Below the pieces are notes generated by a model. It had not been told where the DNA came from and made no database searches. It saw only the letters and a program-made list of their open reading frames with translations. DNA of 12,325 nucleotides, taken from assembly GCF_018260405.1 (NCBI RefSeq), contig NZ_JAGLBG010000079.1, positions 1 through 12,325 on the forward strand, given 5' to 3'. The position numbers were made by a program, and so were the translations under genes. This document shows, piece by piece, positions 7,009-12,325 of the stretch (position 1 is the stretch's first letter; the number at the start of each line of letters is the position of its first letter). This DNA comes from Deinococcus sp. (GTDB lineage: Bacteria > Deinococcota > Deinococci > Deinococcales > Deinococcaceae).

Positions 7009-7014
7009 GCCCTG

Positions 7015-7020
7015 AACATA
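7015..7020 (-). promoter_or_regulatory. -10 box (TATGTT) of a leaderless promoter, tatD
   Basis: Read on the minus strand, TATGTT ends 6 nt before the tatD ATG. The six bases between (CAGGGC) offer no Shine-Dalgarno match. No good -35 hexamer is seen at 16-18 bp. This box would drive tatD and possibly the CoA-transferase and dehydrogenase genes behind it. Confidence 0.5.
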
Positions 7021-7059
7021 CCCCCCCGGCGCCGCGCCGTTTCCCTCATGCCCGTCAGG

Positions 7060-7091
7060 CCGCGCCCATCACTCTCATGAGAGCGGCGCGG
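7060..7091. promoter_or_regulatory. Large palindrome in the tatD/LptC-like divergent promoter region
   Basis: CTCTCATGAGAG (7072-7083) is a perfect 12-bp palindrome. It is flanked by CCGCGCC (7060-7066) and its exact reverse complement GGCGCGG (7085-7091), giving a 32-bp dyad that ends right against the proposed -10 box at 7092. It covers the -35 to -13 region of the plus-strand promoter. This is where a repressor or an activator replacing a poor -35 would bind. Which protein binds, if any, is unknown. Confidence 0.45.
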
Positions 7092-7097
7092 TAGAGT
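7092..7097 (+). promoter_or_regulatory. -10 box (TAGAGT) before the LptC-like gene
   Basis: TAGAGT ends 7 nt before the GTG at 7105. The upstream in-frame GTG at 7096 lies inside the box and would not be transcribed, so 7105 is the better start. There is no Shine-Dalgarno sequence before either codon. Confidence 0.45.
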
Positions 7098-7104
7098 GCG
7101 TGGC

Positions 7105-7713
7105 GTGCAGAAGGTCGGTTTGTATTCGCTCGTGGCTCTGGTGGTGTTCGCGCTGGTGTTTACCCTGCTGCCTGCCGCCCAGCAGGCGAGTGACCAGACC
7201 GGGGCCACCCTGCGGGACGTGCAGCTCACGCTTTATCCGGCTCATGATCAGGACGCTATCTGGCAGTTTCAGGCGGGGAACGTGCAGAGCGACCCCCTGA
7301 CGGGCGTGACCGAGCTGGCCGAACTGTCGGGCGGGCAGAGGCTGGTGCGCCAGAAGGACAGCGCCGGGCAGTACACCGGGCGAACCACGCTGGACGCCAC
7401 CCTTAGCACGCCGCACCTGACGATTAACGCCCAGGACGACATCACCACGCCCCGCGCCCGCATTACCCTGGTGTCGCAGTGCGCCGATATCGACCTGAGC
7501 GGCACCCCCGAGCAGCCCGTGACCATCCAGCAGGGCGTGGGCTTTAGCGCTCCGCTGGCGGTGGTCGATTCGCCGTACCTGACGGGCCGCCTGGGCCACC
7601 TGCAAATGGATTTTCAGTTCCAGGTGCTGGGATCAGACCAGGACTCGCAGATCAGTGCGCCGCTCGACGCTACCGAGACTTGCCGGGGTGGTAGGCGGGT
7701 GCCGCTGACCTAG
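7105..7713 (+). CDS. LptC-like membrane-anchored periplasmic protein
   Basis: A 202-residue protein with one N-terminal membrane segment (about residues 6-22, VALVVFALVFTLLP) and the rest predicted on the outer face of the inner membrane. This topology, the roughly 200-residue length, and the opening strand pattern after the anchor (TLRDVQLTLYPAHDQDAIWQ, 35-54) resemble LptC/YrbK proteins, which hand lipid from an inner-membrane ABC transporter to LptA. The sequence match is weak and I call it mainly because two LptA/OstA-like genes follow. Two cysteines (C126, C193) could form a disulfide. The start at 7105 (GTG) is chosen because it follows a -10 box by 7 nt; the GTG at 7096 would add three residues. 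It is the first gene of a three-gene plus-strand group. No LptB/F/G transporter genes are in the window. Confidence 0.7.
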   Translation: MQKVGLYSLVALVVFALVFTLLPAAQQASDQTGATLRDVQLTLYPAHDQDAIWQFQAGNVQSDPLTGVTELAELSGGQRLVRQKDSAGQYTGRTTLDATLSTPHLTINAQDDITTPRARITLVSQCADIDLSGTPEQPVTIQQGVGFSAPLAVVDSPYLTGRLGHLQMDFQFQVLGSDQDSQISAPLDATETCRGGRRVPLT

Positions 7714-7745
7714 AACGCTCAAGCCGAGTCCTGCCCGCCTTTTTT
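7693..7745 (+). terminator. Possible terminator or attenuator after the LptC-like gene
   Basis: AGGCGGG (7693-7699, inside the last codons) can pair with CCCGCCT (7734-7740), followed by a T-run (7740-7745). The loop is long (34 nt), so the structure is weaker than a normal terminator. It may give partial termination, leaving the downstream LptA-like genes at a lower level, or be fortuitous. Confidence 0.35.
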
Positions 7746-7786
7746 GCCTTCCTGACCCTGAATTTCCCGTCTTCAAGGAGACTGCC

Positions 7787-8698
7787 ATGAACCTGAACAA
7801 GAACCTGCTTCTGACCGCCGCCGTCCTCAGCTCTGCCAGCCTGAGCGTTCTGGCGCAAACTGCTGCCCCCGCAACCGAGAAGCGCGTGATCAATATTCAG
7901 GGAGCGCCGCGCGGCGACCTACGTAACGGCCCGCTGACTTTCACCGCCAACCCGGTCAAGGCGACCGTCAGCAGCCTTCAGATCACGGCGCAGCAGGCGG
8001 TGCTTACGGCCCCCAAAGGCACCCCGATCATCGAGGCCAAGGGCAAGCGGCTGGCTGATTTCAGCGGCAACATTCAGGTCACGCGTGGCCGCCTGAGCGC
8101 GGCGGGCGAGCAACTGGCGTACAGTGAGGCTAGCGGGCAGGGCCTGCTGAGCGGGAACCCCAGCGCGACCTTCGTGCCGGAAAAGAACGACAGCAGCGAC
8201 CCCGTGAGCATCAAGGCCAGCCAGATGAGTCTGGACGTGGACAACAACGTTTCGACCAGCACTGGGGGCGTGCAGCTTATCAGCGGCAACCAGACGGGGC
8301 GAGCCGACAAGCTGATCTTCGATGAGGACCGCGAACTGGCCCAGCTGACCGGCACCCCGACCCTGACCCGCGCCGCCAAGAGCAATCAGAAGGAACTGGT
8401 GATTTCGGGCCAGGAAGTGCGGGCGCTGACCAGAAGCAAGACCCTGTACGTCAAGGGCGGCGTGAAACTGGTGCAGGGCACGCAGACCACCACCGGCGAC
8501 GCGGTGTATTACGACGACAAGAAGAATGTGGCTTACGTGGTTGGCAATGCCGTCAGCGTGGACAGCAAAAGCAAGGTGACCCTGCGTGCCCCAGCCAGCG
8601 GTTATCTGGAGCAGCGCACCGACTTTGGCCGCGTGAGCGTCAAGAACTCCAGATTCACCATTCCCACCGATCCGTTCAAGCTGCGGACCGAAAAGTAA
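7787..8698 (+). CDS. Secreted LptA/OstA-like protein (first copy)
   Basis: A 303-residue exported protein. Residues 1-23 form a clear signal peptide ending SVLA before Q24. The mature part is a run of strand-forming segments with the OstA/LptA pattern, where a hydrophobic strand is followed by a hydroxyl/Gly-rich turn: VSSLQITAQQAVLTAPKGTP, ADFSGNIQVTRGRLSAAGEQL, AYSEASGQGLLSGNP, then a second set around VQLISGNQTGRADKLIF and VKGGVKLVQGTQTTTGDAV. LptA-type proteins build a beta-jellyroll bridge that carries lipid across the periplasm; at 303 residues this is longer than E. coli LptA (185) and could hold two such units (about 44-130 and 140-260). AAGGAG at 7775-7780 is a strong RBS for the ATG at 7787. 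No cysteines are present. The next gene starts one base after its stop. Confidence 0.8.
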   Translation: MNLNKNLLLTAAVLSSASLSVLAQTAAPATEKRVINIQGAPRGDLRNGPLTFTANPVKATVSSLQITAQQAVLTAPKGTPIIEAKGKRLADFSGNIQVTRGRLSAAGEQLAYSEASGQGLLSGNPSATFVPEKNDSSDPVSIKASQMSLDVDNNVSTSTGGVQLISGNQTGRADKLIFDEDRELAQLTGTPTLTRAAKSNQKELVISGQEVRALTRSKTLYVKGGVKLVQGTQTTTGDAVYYDDKKNVAYVVGNAVSVDSKSKVTLRAPASGYLEQRTDFGRVSVKNSRFTIPTDPFKLRTEK

Positions 8699-8699
8699 T

Positions 8700-10130
8700 G
8701 TGACGCGCCGGACAAGGTTGCTGCTCTTGGCGCTGCTGGTCGGCCCGGTTTCGGCCTGGGCCGCTGGTCAGCCGGGCCTGCCCCCCTCAGCGCCGCCCAC
8801 GCTGACGCCCGCGCCGATGGTGGCTCCGGTGGTTATCAAGTCGGGCAGCCCGACCCCAACGGTGGGTCAGAGCACGCTGAAGGTTCCTGCACCCTCGCCG
8901 GGTAGCTCTTCGGCTGCGCCCTCCCCGTTGGTCAAGCCGACTGTTCCGGCGCAACCTCTGCCCGGTACAGCCGCCCAACCAGCAGGCAGCCAGTCATCAG
9001 GCAGCCAACCATCAGGTAGCCAGTCACCAGCCGGAGCGCCCTCTCCGCTTCCGGCGGCGCAACCTGCCGACCCGGCCAACGCTGCCAACGGCGCAGATCA
9101 ACCCGACACCGGCAACAACGACCCCACCGAGCACGAGAAGGCCGGGCGCTGCGTGGAAGGCTCCGAGCAGGCGTGCATGGCCCTGAGTCGCCAGGGCAAA
9201 GATGATAAAGAGCGGCGCATTCTAGTGATTCGCACCGGCATCAGCGACGACACCGGCATCTATACGGTGTGCAGCCCGCGTGACGACGAACCCGCTGACG
9301 CCCCCAATGTCGGGGTGTTCAGCGAGAGTGGGCCGGGCGGTATTCGCATCATCATCGACAAGAACGTGATCCGGGTGCCGCTAGCGATGGTCACGCAAAA
9401 GCCCCCCAAAGACGGTCAGGAAGGCAGCGACGGACGGGTCGAGGCCAGCGCAGGAACCGCCCAGTTTCTGGATCAGGCCCCCTCCGGCGCCAAGGATCGC
9501 CTCAGCCTGTGCGGGGTCGCCTCGCAGCCTAAACCGGTGGCAGGCACCGTCTATGTGACCCAGGGCAAGACCCGGCTGCGCGGGCAAAAGTTAGTCTACG
9601 ACGAGACCGACGGCGTGGCCCGCATTGACGGCCCGATCACCTTCCGGCGCGACAACGACAAGGACCCGCTGTCGGGCAGCAGCCAGAGCATCGAGGTCAA
9701 CGTGGACGCCGAAAAAACCGTGCTGGTCGGTGACGTGGTGCTGCGGAGCCAGGGCGGGCGCATCAGCAGGGCCGCCCGTGTGGAATACGACGATGCCAAA
9801 AACGAGGCGCGGCTCTATGCTACCCAGAACAACCCCGCCGAAAGCGTCAAGGGCGGCGACGTGCTGCGACTGAGTGACGGCTTGATCGTGTATAACCTCG
9901 ACACCAACGAGGTCTATGTGGTTAAGGCGGGTGAGGGAAATATCAGCGGTGAATTTCAGGAGGGTGAAACGAACCTCTCTGCCACGGCTTCTGCGTCCGG
10001 GCCATCGGCTCCTTCTGCCGACCCGCATAAGAGCAGCGCCGATGAAGTCGCTGGTACTCAAGCTGCTGGCACTCAAGCTACTGGCAATACGACGACGCTT
10101 CCAGTCAAGAAGGCACCTTCGGTCAAGTAG
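8700..10130 (+). CDS. Secreted LptA/OstA-like protein with long Pro/Ser/Ala-rich spacer
   Basis: A 476-residue exported protein. A basic N-terminus and hydrophobic stretch (residues 1-21, ending SAWA) form the signal peptide. Residues 22-145 are a low-complexity Pro/Ala/Ser/Gly/Gln spacer with a triplet GSQ repeat. Residues 150-275 contain all four cysteines (C151, C159, C191, C271), an even number suited to disulfides in the cell envelope. Residues 282-415 carry OstA/LptA-like strands: AGTVYVTQGKTRLRGQKLVY, GVARIDGPITFRR, VLVGDVVLRSQGGRISRAAR and ARLYATQ. A hydrophilic tail with an AGTQA repeat follows. The GTG at 8700 begins one base after the preceding stop, with no clear RBS, so translation is probably coupled. 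The spacer may span peptidoglycan or the thick wall. Function as a bridge protein is inferred from fold pattern and neighbours. Confidence 0.75.
   Translation: MTRRTRLLLLALLVGPVSAWAAGQPGLPPSAPPTLTPAPMVAPVVIKSGSPTPTVGQSTLKVPAPSPGSSSAAPSPLVKPTVPAQPLPGTAAQPAGSQSSGSQPSGSQSPAGAPSPLPAAQPADPANAANGADQPDTGNNDPTEHEKAGRCVEGSEQACMALSRQGKDDKERRILVIRTGISDDTGIYTVCSPRDDEPADAPNVGVFSESGPGGIRIIIDKNVIRVPLAMVTQKPPKDGQEGSDGRVEASAGTAQFLDQAPSGAKDRLSLCGVASQPKPVAGTVYVTQGKTRLRGQKLVYDETDGVARIDGPITFRRDNDKDPLSGSSQSIEVNVDAEKTVLVGDVVLRSQGGRISRAARVEYDDAKNEARLYATQNNPAESVKGGDVLRLSDGLIVYNLDTNEVYVVKAGEGNISGEFQEGETNLSATASASGPSAPSADPHKSSADEVAGTQAAGTQATGNTTTLPVKKAPSVK
8985..9029 (+). repeat. Three tandem 15-bp repeats in the spacer
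   Basis: Units at 8985-8999, 9000-9014 and 9015-9029 differ by one to three bases from each other (first unit GGCAGCCAGTCATCA). They encode GSQSS, GSQPS and GSQSP. The 15-bp period keeps the frame, so copy-number change would lengthen or shorten the spacer without breaking the protein. Confidence 0.85.
10050..10079 (+). repeat. Two tandem 15-bp repeats in the C-terminal tail
   Basis: GCTGGTACTCAAGCT (10050-10064) and GCTGGCACTCAAGCT (10065-10079) differ by one base, and a partial third unit follows at 10080. They encode repeated AGTQA in the hydrophilic tail of the same protein. Again the unit is a multiple of three. Confidence 0.8.
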
Positions 10131-10142
10131 CAAGGAGGGCAA

Positions 10143-10178
10143 AAAAGGCCCCGGCACATCTGGCGGCGGGGGCCTTTT
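10143..10178. terminator. Strong bidirectional terminator between the OstA-like and CoA-ligase genes
   Basis: AAAAGGCCCC (10143-10152) and GGGGCCTTTT (10169-10178) are exact reverse complements around a 16-nt loop. The T-run serves the plus-strand transcript and the A-run (10141-10146) gives a T-run on the minus strand. It lies between convergent stop codons at 10130 and 10195. Confidence 0.85.
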
Positions 10179-10194
10179 GGCTGGCTGAGGGCCT

Positions 10195-12096
10195 TCAGCT
10201 TTCCAGCGTGCTCAGGTCGCCGGGGTCTTGCCCCAGGGCCTGTGCCCGCAGCACGCGGCGCATGATCTTGCCGCTGCGGGTCTTGGGCAGACTCTCGACT
10301 ACCCGGATTTCGGCGGGCGTGCCAATAGGGCCAAGTTCGCGCCGCACGTGTTCAGTGATGCTGGCCTGCAGCCCGCGCCCCACCTGCTGCTCAAAGCCCC
10401 GGCGCAAGATGACATGCGCGATAATCGCTTCTCCCTTCAGTGAATCGGGAATACCGATCACGGCGGCCTCGGCCACGGCGGGGTGGCTGACCAGCGCGTC
10501 CTCGACATCCGCGCTGCCGATGCGGTGCCCGGCCACGCTAAGCACGTCGTCGCTGCGCCCCAGGATGCTGATATAGCCCTCGGCGTCTCTCATGGCGAGG
10601 TCGCCCGAGGTGTAGCCCGCCGGATTCTCGTTCCACATGGCGGCGTACTTTTCGTCGTTGCCGTACATGCCGCGCATCATGCTCGGAAAGGGCTTGCGGA
10701 TAACCAGAAAGCCCTGCTGACCCTCGGGCACCGGGTCGCCGTTTTTGTCTACCACGTCGGCGTCTACCCCGGCCAGTGGTTTCCCGGCGAATCCGGGTTT
10801 GGCGGGCCAGCGGGCGTGCGTGCCGATGGTCGGGGCGCCCAGTTCGGTCTGCCACCAGTTGTCCACGACAATGCCGTGTGCGCCCTCGCCCAGGCCGCCG
10901 CAGACATGTTCCTGCGCCCAGCGCCATGCCTCGGGGTTCAGCGCCTCGCCCGCGCAGGCGACCAGCCGCAAGGTGCTTAGGTCATAGGGTTTCAGAACTT
11001 CCGCGCCCAGCTTCATGAACATTCGCAGGGTGGTGGGGGCGGTCAGCAGCACGTTCACGCCGAATTTTTCAATCAGCCGCCACAGCACGCCGGGGTCAGG
11101 AAAATCCGGCGCTCCCTCGCGGAACATGATGGTCGCGCCCGACACCAGTGGGCCGTACACGATGTAGCTGTGCCCCACGATCCAGCCGATGTCGCTGGTG
11201 CAAAAGAACACGTCGCCCGGCGTTACGTCCAGAAAGGCTTTGAGGTGATAGGACGTGCCCACCATGTACCCGCCGTGGGTATGCACCACCCCTTTCGGCT
11301 TGCCCGTGCTGCCCGAGGTATACAGCACGAACAGCGGGTCCTCGGAGGCGACGGTCACGGCCTCGGCCTTGCCCACCTTCATCAGGTCACTGAAATCCAC
11401 CGTGCGGCTGTCGCGTTCGCGGTGCATTCCATCGCCGCGCTCGTGCAGCACGAGGTAATCCACGCCTACCAGGTCCTGAATCGCGGCGGCGGCGATTGAG
11501 TACAGGTCCACGACCTTGCCCCGGCGGTAGCCCACGTTGGCCGTGATAACCAGCCTAGCTCCGGCGTCCTGAATACGGTCGCGCAGCGCCCCAACCCCCA
11601 GGCCCGCGTATACCACGCTATGCACCGCCCCCAGCCGCGCACAGGCGAGCATGGCGATTACGCCTTCGGGCGTCAGTGGCATGTAGATGACCACCCGGTC
11701 ACCCTTTTGCACCCCGATAGACCGCAGTCCCGCCGCAAAGCGCTCCACGCGGTCGAGTAGCGTGCCGTAGGTGTAGATGTGCGCCTGCTCGTCCTCCGAG
11801 ATCCAGATCAGCGCGGCGCGGGTGCGGGCCTCGCCCCGGGCGTGACGGTCAAGCGCGTTCAGCGTGATGTTGGTCTCGCCGTCGGCAAACCACTGGTGAT
11901 TTGGGCGTTCCCACTTCAGGGCCTGGGTGGGTTCGCGTGTCCACTCGTGTTGTCGGGCCTGCGATAGCCAGAAGGTGTCTGGGTCGCGGTTGGCCCGCTC
12001 GATATCAGGCGCGGGGTCGTACCGTAGCCGCTTCAGGACACTTTCGGGGGGCATAAGGCGTTCGGGTTGCGCGGGGCGGGGTGTGGCATCGGACAT
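10195..12096 (-). CDS. Acetyl-/propionyl-CoA synthetase family (AMP-forming) enzyme
   Basis: A 633-residue enzyme that activates a short fatty acid to its CoA thioester through an acyl-AMP, probably feeding acetate or propionate into metabolism. Motifs in order: the N-terminal family region (WERPNHQWFADGETNITLNA, 62-81), P-loop TSGSTGKPKG (260-269), GWIVGHSYIVYGPL (304-317), AGEALNPEAW (382-391), DNWWQTELG (412-420), YTSGDL (495-500), the hinge/CoA region GRSDDVLSVAGHRIG (513-527) and PKTRSGKIMRR (604-614). Catalytic K610 corresponds to the lysine that acetylation switches off in Salmonella Acs. The tryptophan that limits acyl size is kept, but GWIVGHSY resembles propionyl-CoA synthetases (GWVVGHSY) more than acetyl-CoA synthetases (GWVTGHSY), and ELG replaces the usual ETG. 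GGAGGT lies 6 nt before the ATG at 12096. Single gene. Confidence 0.88.
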   Translation of the reverse strand: MSDATPRPAQPERLMPPESVLKRLRYDPAPDIERANRDPDTFWLSQARQHEWTREPTQALKWERPNHQWFADGETNITLNALDRHARGEARTRAALIWISEDEQAHIYTYGTLLDRVERFAAGLRSIGVQKGDRVVIYMPLTPEGVIAMLACARLGAVHSVVYAGLGVGALRDRIQDAGARLVITANVGYRRGKVVDLYSIAAAAIQDLVGVDYLVLHERGDGMHRERDSRTVDFSDLMKVGKAEAVTVASEDPLFVLYTSGSTGKPKGVVHTHGGYMVGTSYHLKAFLDVTPGDVFFCTSDIGWIVGHSYIVYGPLVSGATIMFREGAPDFPDPGVLWRLIEKFGVNVLLTAPTTLRMFMKLGAEVLKPYDLSTLRLVACAGEALNPEAWRWAQEHVCGGLGEGAHGIVVDNWWQTELGAPTIGTHARWPAKPGFAGKPLAGVDADVVDKNGDPVPEGQQGFLVIRKPFPSMMRGMYGNDEKYAAMWNENPAGYTSGDLAMRDAEGYISILGRSDDVLSVAGHRIGSADVEDALVSHPAVAEAAVIGIPDSLKGEAIIAHVILRRGFEQQVGRGLQASITEHVRRELGPIGTPAEIRVVESLPKTRSGKIMRRVLRAQALGQDPGDLSTLES

Positions 12097-12102
12097 GGCA
12101 GT

Positions 12103-12140
12103 ACCTCCAAAAAACTGAATTGTGCGTTGCCCTCAGTCTA
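12103..12140 (-). promoter_or_regulatory. RBS and possible -10 box for the CoA ligase
   Basis: On the minus strand, GGAGGT (12108-12103) is a full Shine-Dalgarno match 6 nt before the ATG at 12096. TAGACT (12140-12135) fits TANNNT and would start an mRNA near 12128 with a leader of about 32 nt. No convincing -35 is present. Unlike most genes here, this one therefore looks like a normally leadered gene. Confidence 0.5.
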
Positions 12141-12242
12141 GCCCCTGCCGCGTGGTCTGGGCGAATGTGTCCACGCCAGGAACAGTTTGATAAACGACCG
12201 ACAATATTGATGACGAGCCTGTACGGACTGCTGCTTGAACCT

Positions 12243-12274
12243 GGTTATTTCAGAGGCTGTCTGAGGCCCTAACC
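12243..12274. repeat. Nested dyad upstream of the CoA ligase
   Basis: GGTTA (12243-12247) pairs with TAACC (12270-12274) and, inside, TCAGA (12250-12254) pairs with TCTGA (12260-12264). It lies about 100 bp upstream of the proposed CoA-ligase promoter, within the otherwise featureless AT-richer stretch 12141-12325, where I can support no gene. It may be an operator, the end of a transcript from outside the window, or chance. Confidence 0.25.
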
Positions 12275-12325
12275 ATGGGAAATGTTTTAGGCTTTAACGG
12301 TGGAACGCGCAGCTTACCCTAGCGA

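Noticed and set aside
6427..7080. 217-codon plus-strand frame
   Set aside because: Antisense to tatD, which has all metal ligands in place.
12081..12272. 63-codon plus-strand frame at the right edge
   Set aside because: Covers the RBS and promoter region of the CoA ligase, has no start signal and resembles nothing known.

Overview
The window is high-GC, densely coded DNA that reads as chromosome of a Deinococcus or close relative. The evidence is the menaquinone-type quinone methyltransferase, the character of the proteins, and many genes whose only visible start signal is a TANNNT -10 box 5-7 nt before the start codon, which is the leaderless pattern well known from Deinococcus. This assignment is inference; no rRNA or other marker gene is present. 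I see no tRNA, rRNA, CRISPR array, transposase, phage gene or replication origin.

Layout. (1) 1-191: AT-richer control region with an inverted repeat, a consensus-like promoter directly followed by a hairpin and T-tract, and a start-proximal -10 box. (2) 192-3706, plus strand: M29 metallo-aminopeptidase, a 213-bp intergenic region full of hairpins, a cyclophilin-type prolyl isomerase, a low-molecular-weight protein-tyrosine phosphatase and a menaquinone-biosynthesis methyltransferase. Each of these four genes seems to have its own leaderless promoter. (3) 3781-7008, minus strand: a TatD-family hydrolase, a family III CoA-transferase and a glutaryl-CoA dehydrogenase-like flavoprotein, read in that order. 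The CoA-transferase and dehydrogenase together would activate and oxidatively decarboxylate glutarate to crotonyl-CoA, the end of lysine/aromatic breakdown. A bidirectional terminator separates this group from the methyltransferase. (4) 7105-10130, plus strand, divergent from tatD: three consecutive envelope genes, namely a single-anchor LptC-like protein and two secreted LptA/OstA-like proteins. The last carries a long Pro/Ser/Ala-rich spacer. (5) 10195-12096, minus strand: an acetyl-/propionyl-CoA synthetase-family enzyme, convergent with the envelope genes across a strong bidirectional terminator. 12097-12325 holds its RBS, a possible promoter and a small dyad, but no gene I can support.

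The most interesting part is the Lpt-bridge-like cluster, because Deinococcus is described as lacking classical lipopolysaccharide, so its cargo is an open question. Also notable are six leaderless-type starts (two of which revise the longest-ORF start), the hairpin array at 1436-1623, the promoter/terminator pair at 88-154, and a CoA ligase whose acyl-pocket motif looks more like propionyl- than acetyl-CoA synthetase.
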